Assembly: GCA_028291055.1 (NCBI GenBank)
Contig: JAQGIP010000051.1
Location: forward strand, 1-64,000
Source: Caulobacter sp.
Lineage (GTDB): Bacteria > Pseudomonadota > Alphaproteobacteria > Caulobacterales > Caulobacteraceae
DNA: 64,000 nt
Direction of reading: 5' to 3'
Within the stretch, counting starts at the first letter, position 1, and each line of letters begins with the position of its first letter. Positions 1-7,446 of this stretch are shown piece by piece. The translations under genes and the position numbers were made by a program. Under the pieces are notes generated by a model. It searched no databases. It was not told the DNA's origin and saw only the letters and a list, made by a program, of their open reading frames with translations.

Positions 1-893
1 GCGCCAACCACCGCTCGCGCGCCCATGACCCCAGCCATGCCCAGGCCCCCGACGGTCAGCGCCGTGCCGACCGCGGCGCCGGCGCCCAGTTGCGGCGCGC
101 CGGAAACCAGGCCTGTCGCGATGCCGGGCCCGAAGATGCCGAGGCCCAGGAGACAGATGGCCGCCAGCGCGGTGGCCAGCACCTGCTCGAGGCTGGGCTG
201 GGTTCCGGCGAAAGCCTGTACGAACTGGCTGAACAGGGTGGAGCCGATGCCCACGATGATGGCCAGCACCAGCACCTTGACGCCGGAGGCGACGACGTTG
301 CCCAGCACCCGCTCGGCCAGGAAGGCGGTGCGGCCGAACAGGCCGAATGGCACCAGGACGAACCCGGCCAGGGTGGTCAGCTTGAATTCGATCAGGGTGA
401 CGAAGAGCTGCACCGCCAGGATGAAGAAGGCGATCAGCACGATCACGAAGGCCAGCAGAAGCACGGCGATCTGGATGAAGTTCTCGAAGAACCCCGGAAA
501 GCCGGCGAGCTGGCCCGCCGCCTCGAGCATCGGCTTGCCAGCGTCGATGCCGGCCTGAGCGATCTTGCCCGGGTGGAGGAAGTCGCTCGCCGACATCCCC
601 GCGCCGGCCGCCTTCAGGCCGAGGCCCGAGAAGCTCAGGTAGACGATCTTGGCCAGGCGATTGAAGTTGCCGATCAGGAAGGCGAAGAAGCCCACATAGA
701 GGATCTTCTTGACCAGCCGGGCCAGGATGTCCTCGCCCGGCGCCCACGCCCAGAAGAGGGCGGCCAGGACCACGTCGATGGCCACCAGGACCTGGGCCAG
801 CGCGCCGACGTCACCGCCGATCAGCCCGAAGCCGGAGTCGATGTAGCGGGTGAAGACCGCCAGGAATTGGTCGACGACGCCGGTGTCGTTCAT
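1..893 (-). CDS. trbL: TrbL, P-type conjugal transfer membrane protein (3' part beyond window)
   Basis: This is the multi-pass inner-membrane subunit of the P-type (Trb) mating-pair type IV secretion system. Translation from the ATG at 893 gives an N-terminus with a hydrophobic stretch around LVAIDVVLAALFWAWAPGED and the family pattern of long helices, followed by FVIVLIAFFILAVQLFVTLI and a Gly/Ala-rich C-terminal half. About 297 codons are visible and the stop lies off the left edge. Its ATG overlaps the TGA of the upstream trbK-alt gene (ATGA), so it is translationally coupled in the trbE-trbJ-trbK-trbL order typical of alphaproteobacterial conjugative elements. The rest of the operon (normally trbF, trbG, trbI) would lie to the left. 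Identification is firm from order plus sequence. Whether transfer is functional is doubtful because trbE upstream is truncated. Confidence 0.9.
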   Translation of the reverse strand, partial: MNDTGVVDQFLAVFTRYIDSGFGLIGGDVGALAQVLVAIDVVLAALFWAWAPGEDILARLVKKILYVGFFAFLIGNFNRLAKIVYLSFSGLGLKAAGAGMSASDFLHPGKIAQAGIDAGKPMLEAAGQLAGFPGFFENFIQIAVLLLAFVIVLIAFFILAVQLFVTLIEFKLTTLAGFVLVPFGLFGRTAFLAERVLGNVVASGVKVLVLAIIVGIGSTLFSQFVQAFAGTQPSLEQVLATALAAICLLGLGIFGPGIATGLVSGAPQLGAGAAVGTALTVGGLGMAGVMGARAVVG

Positions 894-1156
894 CGCCGGG
901 CCTCCGATCTCACGCCGAGGAACCGCTCGCGGCTCGTCCGCCACGCCTCCCGGCACAGCGGGTCATCCTGCGCCGGCGCGCCGATGGCCCGGCAGCGGTC
1001 CAACTCAGCCGACAAGGATGTCGAGGCCGCCGCCGGCGGCGCACCCTCGGCCGGTGGGGCGTGCCGGCCGATGGCCAGCGCCGCCGCCAGGACGGCGGCG
1101 ACGGTCAGGGCGATAGCGCCGAGGCGCGCCAGCTTGGCAGGGTCGAGCGGGCTCAC
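890..1156 (-). CDS. trbK-alt: TrbK-alt family putative entry-exclusion protein
   Basis: This is an 88-aa protein with one N-terminal hydrophobic helix (about residues 12-30, LGAIALTVAAVLAAALAIG), an Ala/Pro linker and a C-terminal segment ending in the family pattern L..EL.RCRA.G..A..DP.C..AW...R.RFLG. TrbK-alt proteins sit between trbJ and trbL and are thought to mediate entry exclusion in the envelope, preventing redundant transfer into a cell that already carries the element. The start is a GTG at 1156 that overlaps the TGA of trbJ (GTGA). The stop overlaps the trbL ATG. Two Cys residues (55 and 68) in the C-terminal part could form a periplasmic disulphide. Small size and variable sequence make the family the weaker part of the call, but position and the C-terminal pattern agree. 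Confidence 0.82.
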   Translation of the reverse strand: MSPLDPAKLARLGAIALTVAAVLAAALAIGRHAPPAEGAPPAAASTSLSAELDRCRAIGAPAQDDPLCREAWRTSRERFLGVRSEARR

Positions 1157-1902
1157 GGGTAGAACATCTGCACGGGCTGTGATTGGTAGGTCTGGCCGGT
1201 GCCCAGGAAGCGGCGCAGGCGCTCCTTGGCTTCCGCGGCGCTCTCGGCCTGACGGGCCTGCTCCAGGGCGTTGGCCCGCCCCTGCGCGGCAATCAGGGCG
1301 GTCAGGTCGGCCAGCTGCTTGGACTGCAGGGCCAGCAGTTGGTTGCCGGCCTGGGTCGCTTGAAGCGCCCCCACCGCCCCCTGGCTCTGGCCGACCAAGG
1401 CGCCGGCCTGGCCCTGGGTGGATGACAGGGTCCCGACCACGCCGGCCTGGACGTCGAGCACGTGCTGGAAGGCTTCGATCGAATTGAGCCAGCGCGCCTG
1501 GGCCGAGGCGGTCAGGGCCTGGTCGGTGGCGCTGGCGCTGAAGGTGGTCGGGTAGTTCTGCTGGAACTCGCGCTTGATTGCCTGGACGTCGTAGGCGACG
1601 CGGGTCGCTTGGCCCAGGAGCCCTGTGATCTGGCTCATGTCCTGCTGCAGGGCCTGCAGCGCCGAGAAGGGCAGCTGCTGGAGGTTCCTGGCCTGGTTCA
1701 ACAGCATGGTGGCTTCGTTCTGCAGCGAGCGGATCTGGTTCTGGATCTGCTCCAGGGCGCGGGCCGCCTGCAGAAGGTTCTGCGCATAGTTGGTGGGATC
1801 GTAGACGATGCCGCCCAGCGCCATCGCCGGTGGGGCGGCGACAACCAGCGAGACGACGGCGATGCCGGCCAGCAGGGCGCGGCGAAGGGGGCGATGGGTC
1901 AC
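1153..1902 (-). CDS. trbJ: TrbJ, P-type conjugative transfer protein
   Basis: A 249-aa periplasmic component of the Trb type IV secretion apparatus (VirB5-like, pilus-tip/assembly). Residues 1-29 are a signal peptide (RRALLAGIAVVSLVVAAPPAMA). The mature protein opens with GGIVYDPTNYAQNLLQAARA, the hallmark TrbJ N-terminus, followed by Gln-rich coiled-coil helices (QIQNQIRSLQNEA). It ends in FLGTGQTYQSQPVQMFYP. The GTG start at 1902 overlaps the TGA of trbE (GTGA). The TGA of trbJ in turn overlaps the GTG of trbK-alt. Length is normal for the family. Nothing suggests damage here, in contrast to trbE upstream. Confidence 0.9.
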   Translation of the reverse strand: MTHRPLRRALLAGIAVVSLVVAAPPAMALGGIVYDPTNYAQNLLQAARALEQIQNQIRSLQNEATMLLNQARNLQQLPFSALQALQQDMSQITGLLGQATRVAYDVQAIKREFQQNYPTTFSASATDQALTASAQARWLNSIEAFQHVLDVQAGVVGTLSSTQGQAGALVGQSQGAVGALQATQAGNQLLALQSKQLADLTALIAAQGRANALEQARQAESAAEAKERLRRFLGTGQTYQSQPVQMFYP

Positions 1903-3764
1903 GGCTGAAGCTCCAGGGAGGGATCGGAAGGTTGCGTCGAGGCGGGCGCGAGCAGGTCCGCCGCCCAGGGGAGGCCCCGCCGGCGCAACCAGGCCGCGGC
2001 GAAACCGGCCGCGCCATGCTCGGCGATCGTGGCGGCGATGGCGGCCTGATCGGTCTTGGCGGAGGCGGCGCAGAAGGCGAGCGCCACGGGGCCGAGGCCC
2101 AGCTCGAACAGGCGGTTGCCGCGACGCGACTGGCAGTAGTAGTCGCGCTTGGGCGTGGCCCGGCTGAGGATCTCGATCTGCCGGTCGTTCAGCCCAAAGC
2201 GGCGATAGATGGCGGCAATCTGCGGCTCCAAGGCCCGCTCGTTCGGCAGGAAGAGCCGGGTCGGGCAGCTTTCGATGATGGCCGGGGCGATGGCGCTGGC
2301 CTCGATGTCGGCCAGGGACTGGGTCGCGAAGATCACCGAGGCGTTCTTCTTGCGCAGGGTCTTCAGCCACTCGCGCAGCTGGGCGCCGAAGGTGGCGTCG
2401 TCCAGCGCCAGCCAGCCCTCATCGACGATGACCAGGCTGGGCCGGCCGGTGAGCAGGCCCTCGATGCGGTGGAAGAGATAGGCCAGCACGGCCGGCGCGG
2501 CGGCCGAGCCGATCAGGCCCTCGGTCTCGAAGGCCTGCACGTCGGCCGCGCCCACGCGCTCGACCTCGGCGTCAAGCAGCCGGCCCCAGGGGCCGGCCAC
2601 GGTGTAGGGCTGCAGGGCGCGCTTCAGCGCCATCGACTGCAGCAGCACCGAAAGGCCCGTGAGCGTGCGCTCCGACGCCGGCGCGGAGGCCAGGCTGCCG
2701 AGCGCCGACCACAGGTGGTCCTTCACCTCCGGCGTAACCGTCACGCCTTCGCGCGCCAGCACGGCGGCCAGCCACTCCGCCGCCCAATTGCGCTCTGCGG
2801 GATCATCGATCTGCGCCAACGGCTGCAGGGCGACGCCGGCTTCGTCCTGGTCAGACAACGCACCGCCGAGATCGTGGAAGTCGCCGCCCATGGCCAGGGC
2901 CGCAGCGCGGATCGAGCCGCCGAAGTCGAAGGCGAACACCTGGGCGGCCGGGTAGCGCCTAAACTGCAGCGCCATCAGCGCCAGCAGCACGCTCTTGCCG
3001 GCGCCGGTGGGGCCGACCACCAGGGTGTGGCCAACATCGCCGACATGGGTGGATAGCCGGAATGGCGTCGAGCCCTCGGTCCGGCCGTGAAGCAGAGGCG
3101 GCCCACCCAGGTGGTCGTTACGCTCCGGCCCTGCCCAGACCGCCGACAACGGGATCATGTGGGCCAGGTTCAGGGTCGAGAGCGGCGGCTGGCGGACGTT
3201 GGCGTAGGCGTGGCCTGGCAGGGAGCCCAGCCAGGCGTCCACGGCGTTCACCGTCTCCACCATGCAGGTGAAGTCGCGGCCCTGGATCACCTTCTCCACC
3301 AGGCGCAGCTTGGCGTCGGCGGTGGCGGCGACCTCATCCCAGACGACCACGGTCGCCGTTACATAGGCGTGCCCCACCAGGTCGGAGCCAAGGTCCTGCA
3401 GGGCGGCGTCGGCATCGAGCGCCTTGTTCTCGGCGTCGGTGTCGAGCAGCGCCGAGGCCTCGTTGGTCAGAACCTCCTTGAGAATGGCGGCGATCGACTT
3501 CCGCTTGGAAAACCACTGCCGCCGGATCCTGCCGACCAGCTTGGCGGCATCGGTCTTGTCCAGGCAGATGGCCCGCGTCGACCAGCGATAGGGGAAGGCA
3601 AGCCGGTTGAGCTCGTCGAGCAGGCCCGGCCAGGTCTCCGTCGGAAAGCCGCTGATGGTCAGGACCCGCAGATGCGCGCGTCCAAGCCTCGGCTCCAGGC
3701 CACCGGCCAGCGCCTGATCGGCCAGCAACACGTCGAGATGCATCGGTGTCTCGGGGACACGCAC
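1899..3764 (-). CDS. trbE: TrbE conjugal transfer ATPase, N-terminally truncated
   Basis: VirB4-class ATPase that powers assembly of the Trb pilus/secretion channel on the cytoplasmic face of the inner membrane. The 621-aa remnant carries PMHLDVLLADQALAGGLEPR, the conserved stretch FPYRWSTRAICLDKTDAA, Walker A GPTGAGKS at about 251-258, the motif FAFDFGGSIRA, and a Walker B PSLVIVDEGW. Full-length TrbE is a little over 800 residues, so about 200 N-terminal residues are missing. The frame is open upstream to 3857 without an ATG, and similarity fades near 3797 where a palindromic repeat begins (3805). The GTG at 3764 is only the first usable start codon. No trbB, trbC or trbD is seen upstream. 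The accessory DNA to the right therefore interrupted the operon, and the remnant may not be expressed or functional. Confidence 0.85.
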   Translation of the reverse strand: MRVPETPMHLDVLLADQALAGGLEPRLGRAHLRVLTISGFPTETWPGLLDELNRLAFPYRWSTRAICLDKTDAAKLVGRIRRQWFSKRKSIAAILKEVLTNEASALLDTDAENKALDADAALQDLGSDLVGHAYVTATVVVWDEVAATADAKLRLVEKVIQGRDFTCMVETVNAVDAWLGSLPGHAYANVRQPPLSTLNLAHMIPLSAVWAGPERNDHLGGPPLLHGRTEGSTPFRLSTHVGDVGHTLVVGPTGAGKSVLLALMALQFRRYPAAQVFAFDFGGSIRAAALAMGGDFHDLGGALSDQDEAGVALQPLAQIDDPAERNWAAEWLAAVLAREGVTVTPEVKDHLWSALGSLASAPASERTLTGLSVLLQSMALKRALQPYTVAGPWGRLLDAEVERVGAADVQAFETEGLIGSAAAPAVLAYLFHRIEGLLTGRPSLVIVDEGWLALDDATFGAQLREWLKTLRKKNASVIFATQSLADIEASAIAPAIIESCPTRLFLPNERALEPQIAAIYRRFGLNDRQIEILSRATPKRDYYCQSRRGNRLFELGLGPVALAFCAASAKTDQAAIAATIAEHGAAGFAAAWLRRRGLPWAADLLAPASTQPSDPSLELQP

Positions 3765-3804
3765 CTGCTGGCGGTTGCGCGACAGGCCAGGCCTGGCGCT
3801 GCAC

Positions 3805-3915
3805 GGCGGGACGCGCCGTCGAGCGGCCGGCGGCGCGAAAGCGCGCCCAAGGCGTCACGCCCGTAGGAGCCGCGCGAAGCGCGGCGGGACCGAGCGTGAC
3901 CGCCGGCCGCTCTCC
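3805..3915. repeat. Left copy of imperfect palindromic element flanking defence operons
   Basis: The element starts with GGCGGGACGCGC, carries outer arms GAGCGGCCGGCGG (3821-3833) and CCGCCGGCCGCTC (3899-3911), and contains an internal hairpin GCCGCGC-GAA-GCGCGGC preceded by CCCGTAGGA. A second copy in the same orientation lies at 14919-15036, with the same layout but different bases, including compensated changes in the outer arms. It begins right where similarity of the truncated trbE ends. It resembles repetitive extragenic palindromes more than an insertion-sequence end. No target duplication or transposase was seen. Confidence 0.6.
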
Positions 3916-4720
3916 ATATTCTCAAAGGGGCGTTGCGGGGTTCACCTCGCTGGAAGGGGTCGGACGAGACGCCAGGCTCGACCGCAGGGGAAGGCCTTCC
4001 CCTCGACCCGCAGCCGGGTTGGACGAGGGGGTCTCTCGATGACGTCAGCGATAGAGATTCCGAACTTTACCGACGCATCGGAGTTGGCAATCCTGCCGAG
4101 GGCCGAGAGGACGGGTCACCGGCCATGTCCGATCCTTGTATACATTTTTCGGACATCCCCGTCGCGGCAACCGGCCCAGGATCACGTTCCGATCGGACAT
4201 GCCGCCATGGCATGGAGCCCGTCGCTGGCGCTCCGACGCGTGGACCATCTGACGTCGCGCCACCCTGTATGATGCGGTCACCAGTCATCGCGCCACAATA
4301 TGTTGACTCAACCCTCGACGAGTGGTTCGAATCAGCTCAGTTGTGGATATAGGTTAATAGGCCTTTCACGGCCCCTTCCGGCGAGCCCCGACTCGCCATA
4401 TCGGTGGGCTGTGGAGTTTTGACGGGCTGTATCTGACCCACCCCCATGATCGACCAGGGCGCGAGTTGCCGAAGGTCTAGCGCGTAAGCTTTGCCGTTCC
4501 CATATGGAGGGGCTTCAGTAACGACGGCGCCGGCCGTCGAAGTTGGGGAGAGGACGGCCGCCCGACTTGGCGGTCAAAAAGGGGCCGCCCTCTCGCCCGG
4601 AGTAGTACCGACTCGTCTGGGTCGGCGGCGCGATCATATGCCCTGGCAGCGTAGTGGCAACCACCACGCGTGACCCCGCCCCCGCCTGGATTCACATCGT
4701 CGAAGACAGAGGGGATAGGC
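3916..4720. other. Gene-free stretch upstream of the CBASS operon
   Basis: About 800 bp between the left repeat and the cap6 start. Short open frames exist on both strands, but none shows family resemblance, a good ribosome site or neighbour coupling, so none is annotated. The interval holds a cluster of TCGGACAT/ATGTCCGA motifs (4125-4200). A candidate -35 box TTGACT lies at about 4303-4308, followed by AT-richer sequence (TTGTGGATATAGGTTAATAGG region, about 4340-4360) unusual for the local GC content. These are plausible promoter and leader sequences for the plus-strand operon. Confidence 0.45.
4125..4200. promoter_or_regulatory. Cluster of TCGGACAT motifs, candidate regulator sites
   Basis: ATGTCCGA (4125-4132) is the inverted complement of TCGGACAT (4149-4156). 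The two enclose the 8-bp palindrome TGTATACA (4137-4144). A third TCGGACAT lies at 4193-4200, overlapping the 10-bp palindrome TCCGATCGGA (4188-4197). Such spaced inverted and direct motifs upstream of a defence operon suggest binding by a dimeric regulator. No regulator gene adjacent to them was recognised. Confidence 0.45.
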
Positions 4721-5602
4721 ATGAGTTCGGGCATCGCCCACCGCTGCGCGTTACCTGACGCATCGTTCGAGGAGGCTTGGCAGTCGATTAAGATCGCCGA
4801 GTCCGTGAAAACGCGCCTGTTGGCGCAGTCCATCTTGGCCCTCACCTTGCGGCCGGCCGTGCCCTTCGAAACTGCACCGCTGCACGGCCTGATCGTCCTG
4901 GCGGGCGACCCGGGCACTGGTAAGACCACGCTCGCGCGCGGCTTGGCCAGCCGTGTGGCCGCCATGATCAAGGGGCCGAAGGTCACCTTCCTGCAGATCG
5001 ATCCGCACGGGCTGGCGAGCGCGGCGTTGGGCAAGAGCCAGCAACAGGTCACCACCCTGTTCCAGCAAACCATCCCGGAGGCGGGTATGGGCGGCCTCGC
5101 CGTCGTGCTGCTCGATGAGGTCGAGACCCTGGCGGCGGATCGCCGCCGCATGAGCCTCGAGGCCAACCCGGTGGACGTCCATCGGGCGACCGATGCGGTC
5201 CTGGCCGGCCTCGACCTGCTCACCCGGACCCATAAGAACATCCTGCTGGTGGCGACCACCAACTACCCGCAGGCTGTGGATCCGGCCTTCATGTCGCGCG
5301 CGGACCTGGTCGAGATGATCCCGCTACCCAACGCGGAGGCGCGCGGCGAGATCATCGCTGACACGCTCAGGGGCCTGGCGAAGCGCTGGCCGCGTGTCGC
5401 GGACCTGACCCGCGATCTGACGACCTTTGTCGCTGCTTCCGACGGTCTCGATGGGCGGCGTCTGCGCAAGGCGGTCGTCGGGGCCGCGGCTATGTCCATC
5501 GAAACGGCGCGAGACCCGGGCCTCACGACGAGCCAGCAGGTTTTGGCTTCGATCAAGGCGGCCGGACGCAGCGCCAAGGAGGCAGGCCGTGAAGCTGCGT
5601 AG
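4721..5602 (+). CDS. cap6: TRIP13/Pch2-like AAA+ ATPase, CBASS Cap6
   Basis: A 293-aa AAA+ ATPase of the TRIP13 family. Walker A is GDPGTGKT (62-69), Walker B is VVLLDEVE (128-135), sensor 1 is the Asn of ATTNYPQAVDPAFMSRAD (about 181), and the C-terminal lid contains SDGLDGRRLRKAV. In type III CBASS, Cap6 remodels the closed HORMA protein and releases it from the CD-NTase, keeping the system off until a phage protein is sensed. Start: the ATG at 4721 follows a GGGG-rich leader, and an in-frame GTG at 4670 would add 17 residues that look non-coding. It is the first gene of a tight operon. Its 3' end contains the AAGGAGG ribosome site of the next gene and overlaps it by 14 bp. TRIP13 plus HORMA plus CD-NTase together make the call secure. 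Confidence 0.92.
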   Translation: MSSGIAHRCALPDASFEEAWQSIKIAESVKTRLLAQSILALTLRPAVPFETAPLHGLIVLAGDPGTGKTTLARGLASRVAAMIKGPKVTFLQIDPHGLASAALGKSQQQVTTLFQQTIPEAGMGGLAVVLLDEVETLAADRRRMSLEANPVDVHRATDAVLAGLDLLTRTHKNILLVATTNYPQAVDPAFMSRADLVEMIPLPNAEARGEIIADTLRGLAKRWPRVADLTRDLTTFVAASDGLDGRRLRKAVVGAAAMSIETARDPGLTTSQQVLASIKAAGRSAKEAGREAA

Positions 5603-6050
5603 GGACATCGCCGCGGTTCCGCTGCGCACCGGCGCCGGCGCCTGGAGCGCGATCGTCGGCCTCATCACCAAGACCGACTCCATCGACGGGGGGCAGTTGA
5701 CCGCCGCGGCGAGCGTCATGGCCGCGCTGCTCTCCGAAGAGCACTACGCCAAGCGCCCGCTCACGCTGAAGGGCGACGGCCACCGCCTGGTGATCTACCT
5801 CAGCTACGGCCCCGACGCCTTGACGCAGGGCGATGCGGTCACGCCGCTGGACTGGAACCCGACGGCCAAGGACTGGACGCTGTTCGTTCCCTGCGATCCC
5901 GACGACATCGATTGGGCGAAAGACGCGTTGGCGGCCCGAGCGGCGCGCATCAAGCTGCACAAGCTGGACGAAACACCGGCCGACCTCGAAGAGGAGGCGG
6001 CCTCCTCCAAGAGTGCCGCTTTCGAAATCGATTGGAGCGCGGCCGGCTGA
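5589..6050 (+). CDS. Uncharacterised 153-aa protein between cap6 and cap7
   Basis: No function is recognised. The GTG start at 5589 lies 6 nt after a strong AAGGAGG (5576-5582), and the stop TGA at 6048-6050 shares its A with the ATG of the HORMA gene, so expression is coupled to Cap6 and Cap7. The sequence opens KLRRDIAAVPLRTGAGAW and is mixed alpha/beta (RLVIYLSYGPDAL, WTLFVPCDPDDIDWAKDAL). It has an acidic linker (DLEEEAASSKSA) and ends in FEIDWSAAG. There is no signal peptide or membrane segment. From memory, similar short proteins accompany HORMA/TRIP13 operons in other alphaproteobacteria, which is a recollection and not a search result. It may be a second regulatory partner, or a divergent HORMA-like or adaptor subunit. 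It is worth treating as a core component of this CBASS variant. Confidence 0.8.
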   Translation: MKLRRDIAAVPLRTGAGAWSAIVGLITKTDSIDGGQLTAAASVMAALLSEEHYAKRPLTLKGDGHRLVIYLSYGPDALTQGDAVTPLDWNPTAKDWTLFVPCDPDDIDWAKDALAARAARIKLHKLDETPADLEEEAASSKSAAFEIDWSAAG

Positions 6051-6553
6051 TGAGCGTCTCGACCTTCACCTTCACGCGCACCCACACGGCGGCCTTCGTG
6101 GCTGACCACATGCGCAACCAACTCGTGCGAATTGTCCAGGCCGCCGGCCTGTCGCCGACCGCGCTGGTCGATGACTGGGAGGTGCTTGGACGCGCGGCGC
6201 GCACCTGGTTGGAGACCGGCGACCTGATGGGACTCACGATCGAGTTCTACAAGCCGGGGAGCAGCAAGCTGGAGCTGCGGTGGGATTTCGACATCACCTA
6301 TGAAGGCAGCGGCGTCGATGACGACATGTGGGTGGATCGCGACCATCTGAGGCGCACGATCGAGAAGGCGGGGGCACCGCCGCCTGGCTGCACCTATGGC
6401 ATCATCCTCTCCACGCGGCGCGGGCGGCCCGACGTGACCGGCATGTCGTCGACGACCTATCGCTCGACCGAGGGGCTCGTCAGCCGCGCCACGGGCACGG
6501 CCATCGCCACTCACGACATCATGGCCGGGCTTCGCTACTGGAGGCCCGCATGA
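6050..6553 (+). CDS. cap7: Bacterial HORMA-domain protein, CBASS Cap7
   Basis: A 167-aa protein matching the bacterial HORMA family: N-terminal STFTFTRTHTAAFVADHMRN, core LVDDWEVLGRAARTWLETGD, then IEFYKPGSSKLELRWDFDI, YEGSGVDDDMWVDRDHL and CTYGIILSTRRGRPDV, and a C-terminal safety-belt-like region ending ATHDIMAGLRYWRPA. In type III CBASS, Cap7 binds a short peptide of a phage protein, closes around it, and then binds and activates the CD-NTase. Cap6 reverses this. The ATG overlaps the preceding stop (TGATG), and its own TGA overlaps the next ATG (ATGA), placing it between an unknown protein and the CD-NTase. Length is normal. The call is strong given the order and motifs. Confidence 0.9.
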   Translation: MSVSTFTFTRTHTAAFVADHMRNQLVRIVQAAGLSPTALVDDWEVLGRAARTWLETGDLMGLTIEFYKPGSSKLELRWDFDITYEGSGVDDDMWVDRDHLRRTIEKAGAPPPGCTYGIILSTRRGRPDVTGMSSTTYRSTEGLVSRATGTAIATHDIMAGLRYWRPA

Positions 6554-7434
6554 GTAAGGTCAGCGACGCGTTCGCCACCTTCAAGAGCCGCCTGGAGATC
6601 ACTCAGACCGAGCAAGACGACGCCAGCCGGCGCCAGAAGGACGTGCGCGCGACGGTGCAAGCGGCGTTTGCCGTGGACTACGATTTTCTCACCGGGTCCT
6701 ACGGCCGCCATACCAAGACCAAGCCGCTCAAGGACATCGACATCTTCGTCGTACTCGGCAAGGACGAGCAGCACCGTCGCAAGGCGCATCCGAAGGACGT
6801 TCTCGATGACCTCGAGAAGTGCCTGAAGGATGCCTATGGCGCCGACCTGGTGGAGCGTGACCGCCGCTGCGTGACCGTCTTTTTCCAGAAAAAGAGCCAG
6901 ACCCAGCATGAAGACGGCAAGATCCTCAGCCTCGACGTGGTCCCCGCCTTCGCCTCTGGCTCCGACTACGAGATTCCCGATGACACGTTGGGCGAGTGGA
7001 TCAAGACCAACCCGGCCGTTCACGCCGAGAAGACAACGGCCAAGAACAAGGCTCTGAGCGGCGCCTGGGTGCCGCTCGTGAAGATGCTGAAGAGCTGGAA
7101 CCGCGCCAACGGCAAGCCGATCGAGCCCTCCTTCCTGGTGGAAGTCATGGCGCTTGAGTTGGTGGACGGGCCGTTCAACACCTATCCCGACGAGGCGCGG
7201 CGCTTTTTCGCCGCGGCCAGCGCGAGCGTCAGTGACGACTGGCCTGATCCGGCGGGTCTCGGCCCGCCGGTGTCGGATGAGATGACGCAGAGCCGATGCG
7301 AAACGGCCAAGCAAAAGCTGCGTGCTGCAGAGGTGCTGGCCGCCCGCGCCTTCCGCGCTGAACAGCAAGGCAGTGAAAGCGAGGCTGTACGGCTCTGGAA
7401 AGAGGTGTTCGGCGAGTTCTTCCCGTCTTCGTAG
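6550..7434 (+). CDS. CD-NTase of type III CBASS (second-messenger synthase)
   Basis: A 294-aa nucleotidyltransferase of the cGAS/DncV-like (SMODS) superfamily. The active-site signature is GSYGRHTKTKPLKDIDIFVV, with Gly49-Ser50 and metal-binding Asp62 and Asp64, and the third acidic residue is Asp129 in LSLDVVPAF. The C-terminal half has the family helices (PLVKMLKSWNRANGKPI, SFLVEVMALEL) and ends WKEVFGEFFPSS, a common CD-NTase terminus. It is expected to make a cyclic oligonucleotide once bound by HORMA. The product cannot be told from sequence, although HORMA-type operons usually carry CdnC or CdnD enzymes making cyclic trinucleotides. The ATG overlaps the cap7 stop. The downstream KAP NTPase follows within 12 bp, so it is the natural candidate effector. 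Confidence 0.9.
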   Translation: MSKVSDAFATFKSRLEITQTEQDDASRRQKDVRATVQAAFAVDYDFLTGSYGRHTKTKPLKDIDIFVVLGKDEQHRRKAHPKDVLDDLEKCLKDAYGADLVERDRRCVTVFFQKKSQTQHEDGKILSLDVVPAFASGSDYEIPDDTLGEWIKTNPAVHAEKTTAKNKALSGAWVPLVKMLKSWNRANGKPIEPSFLVEVMALELVDGPFNTYPDEARRFFAAASASVSDDWPDPAGLGPPVSDEMTQSRCETAKQKLRAAEVLAARAFRAEQQGSESEAVRLWKEVFGEFFPSS

Positions 7435-7446
7435 GTGCTCCCACGC

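Noticed and set aside
3933-4352. 139-codon plus-strand frame in the gap before cap6
   Set aside because: No homology pattern, no ribosome site, and it crosses the candidate operator cluster.
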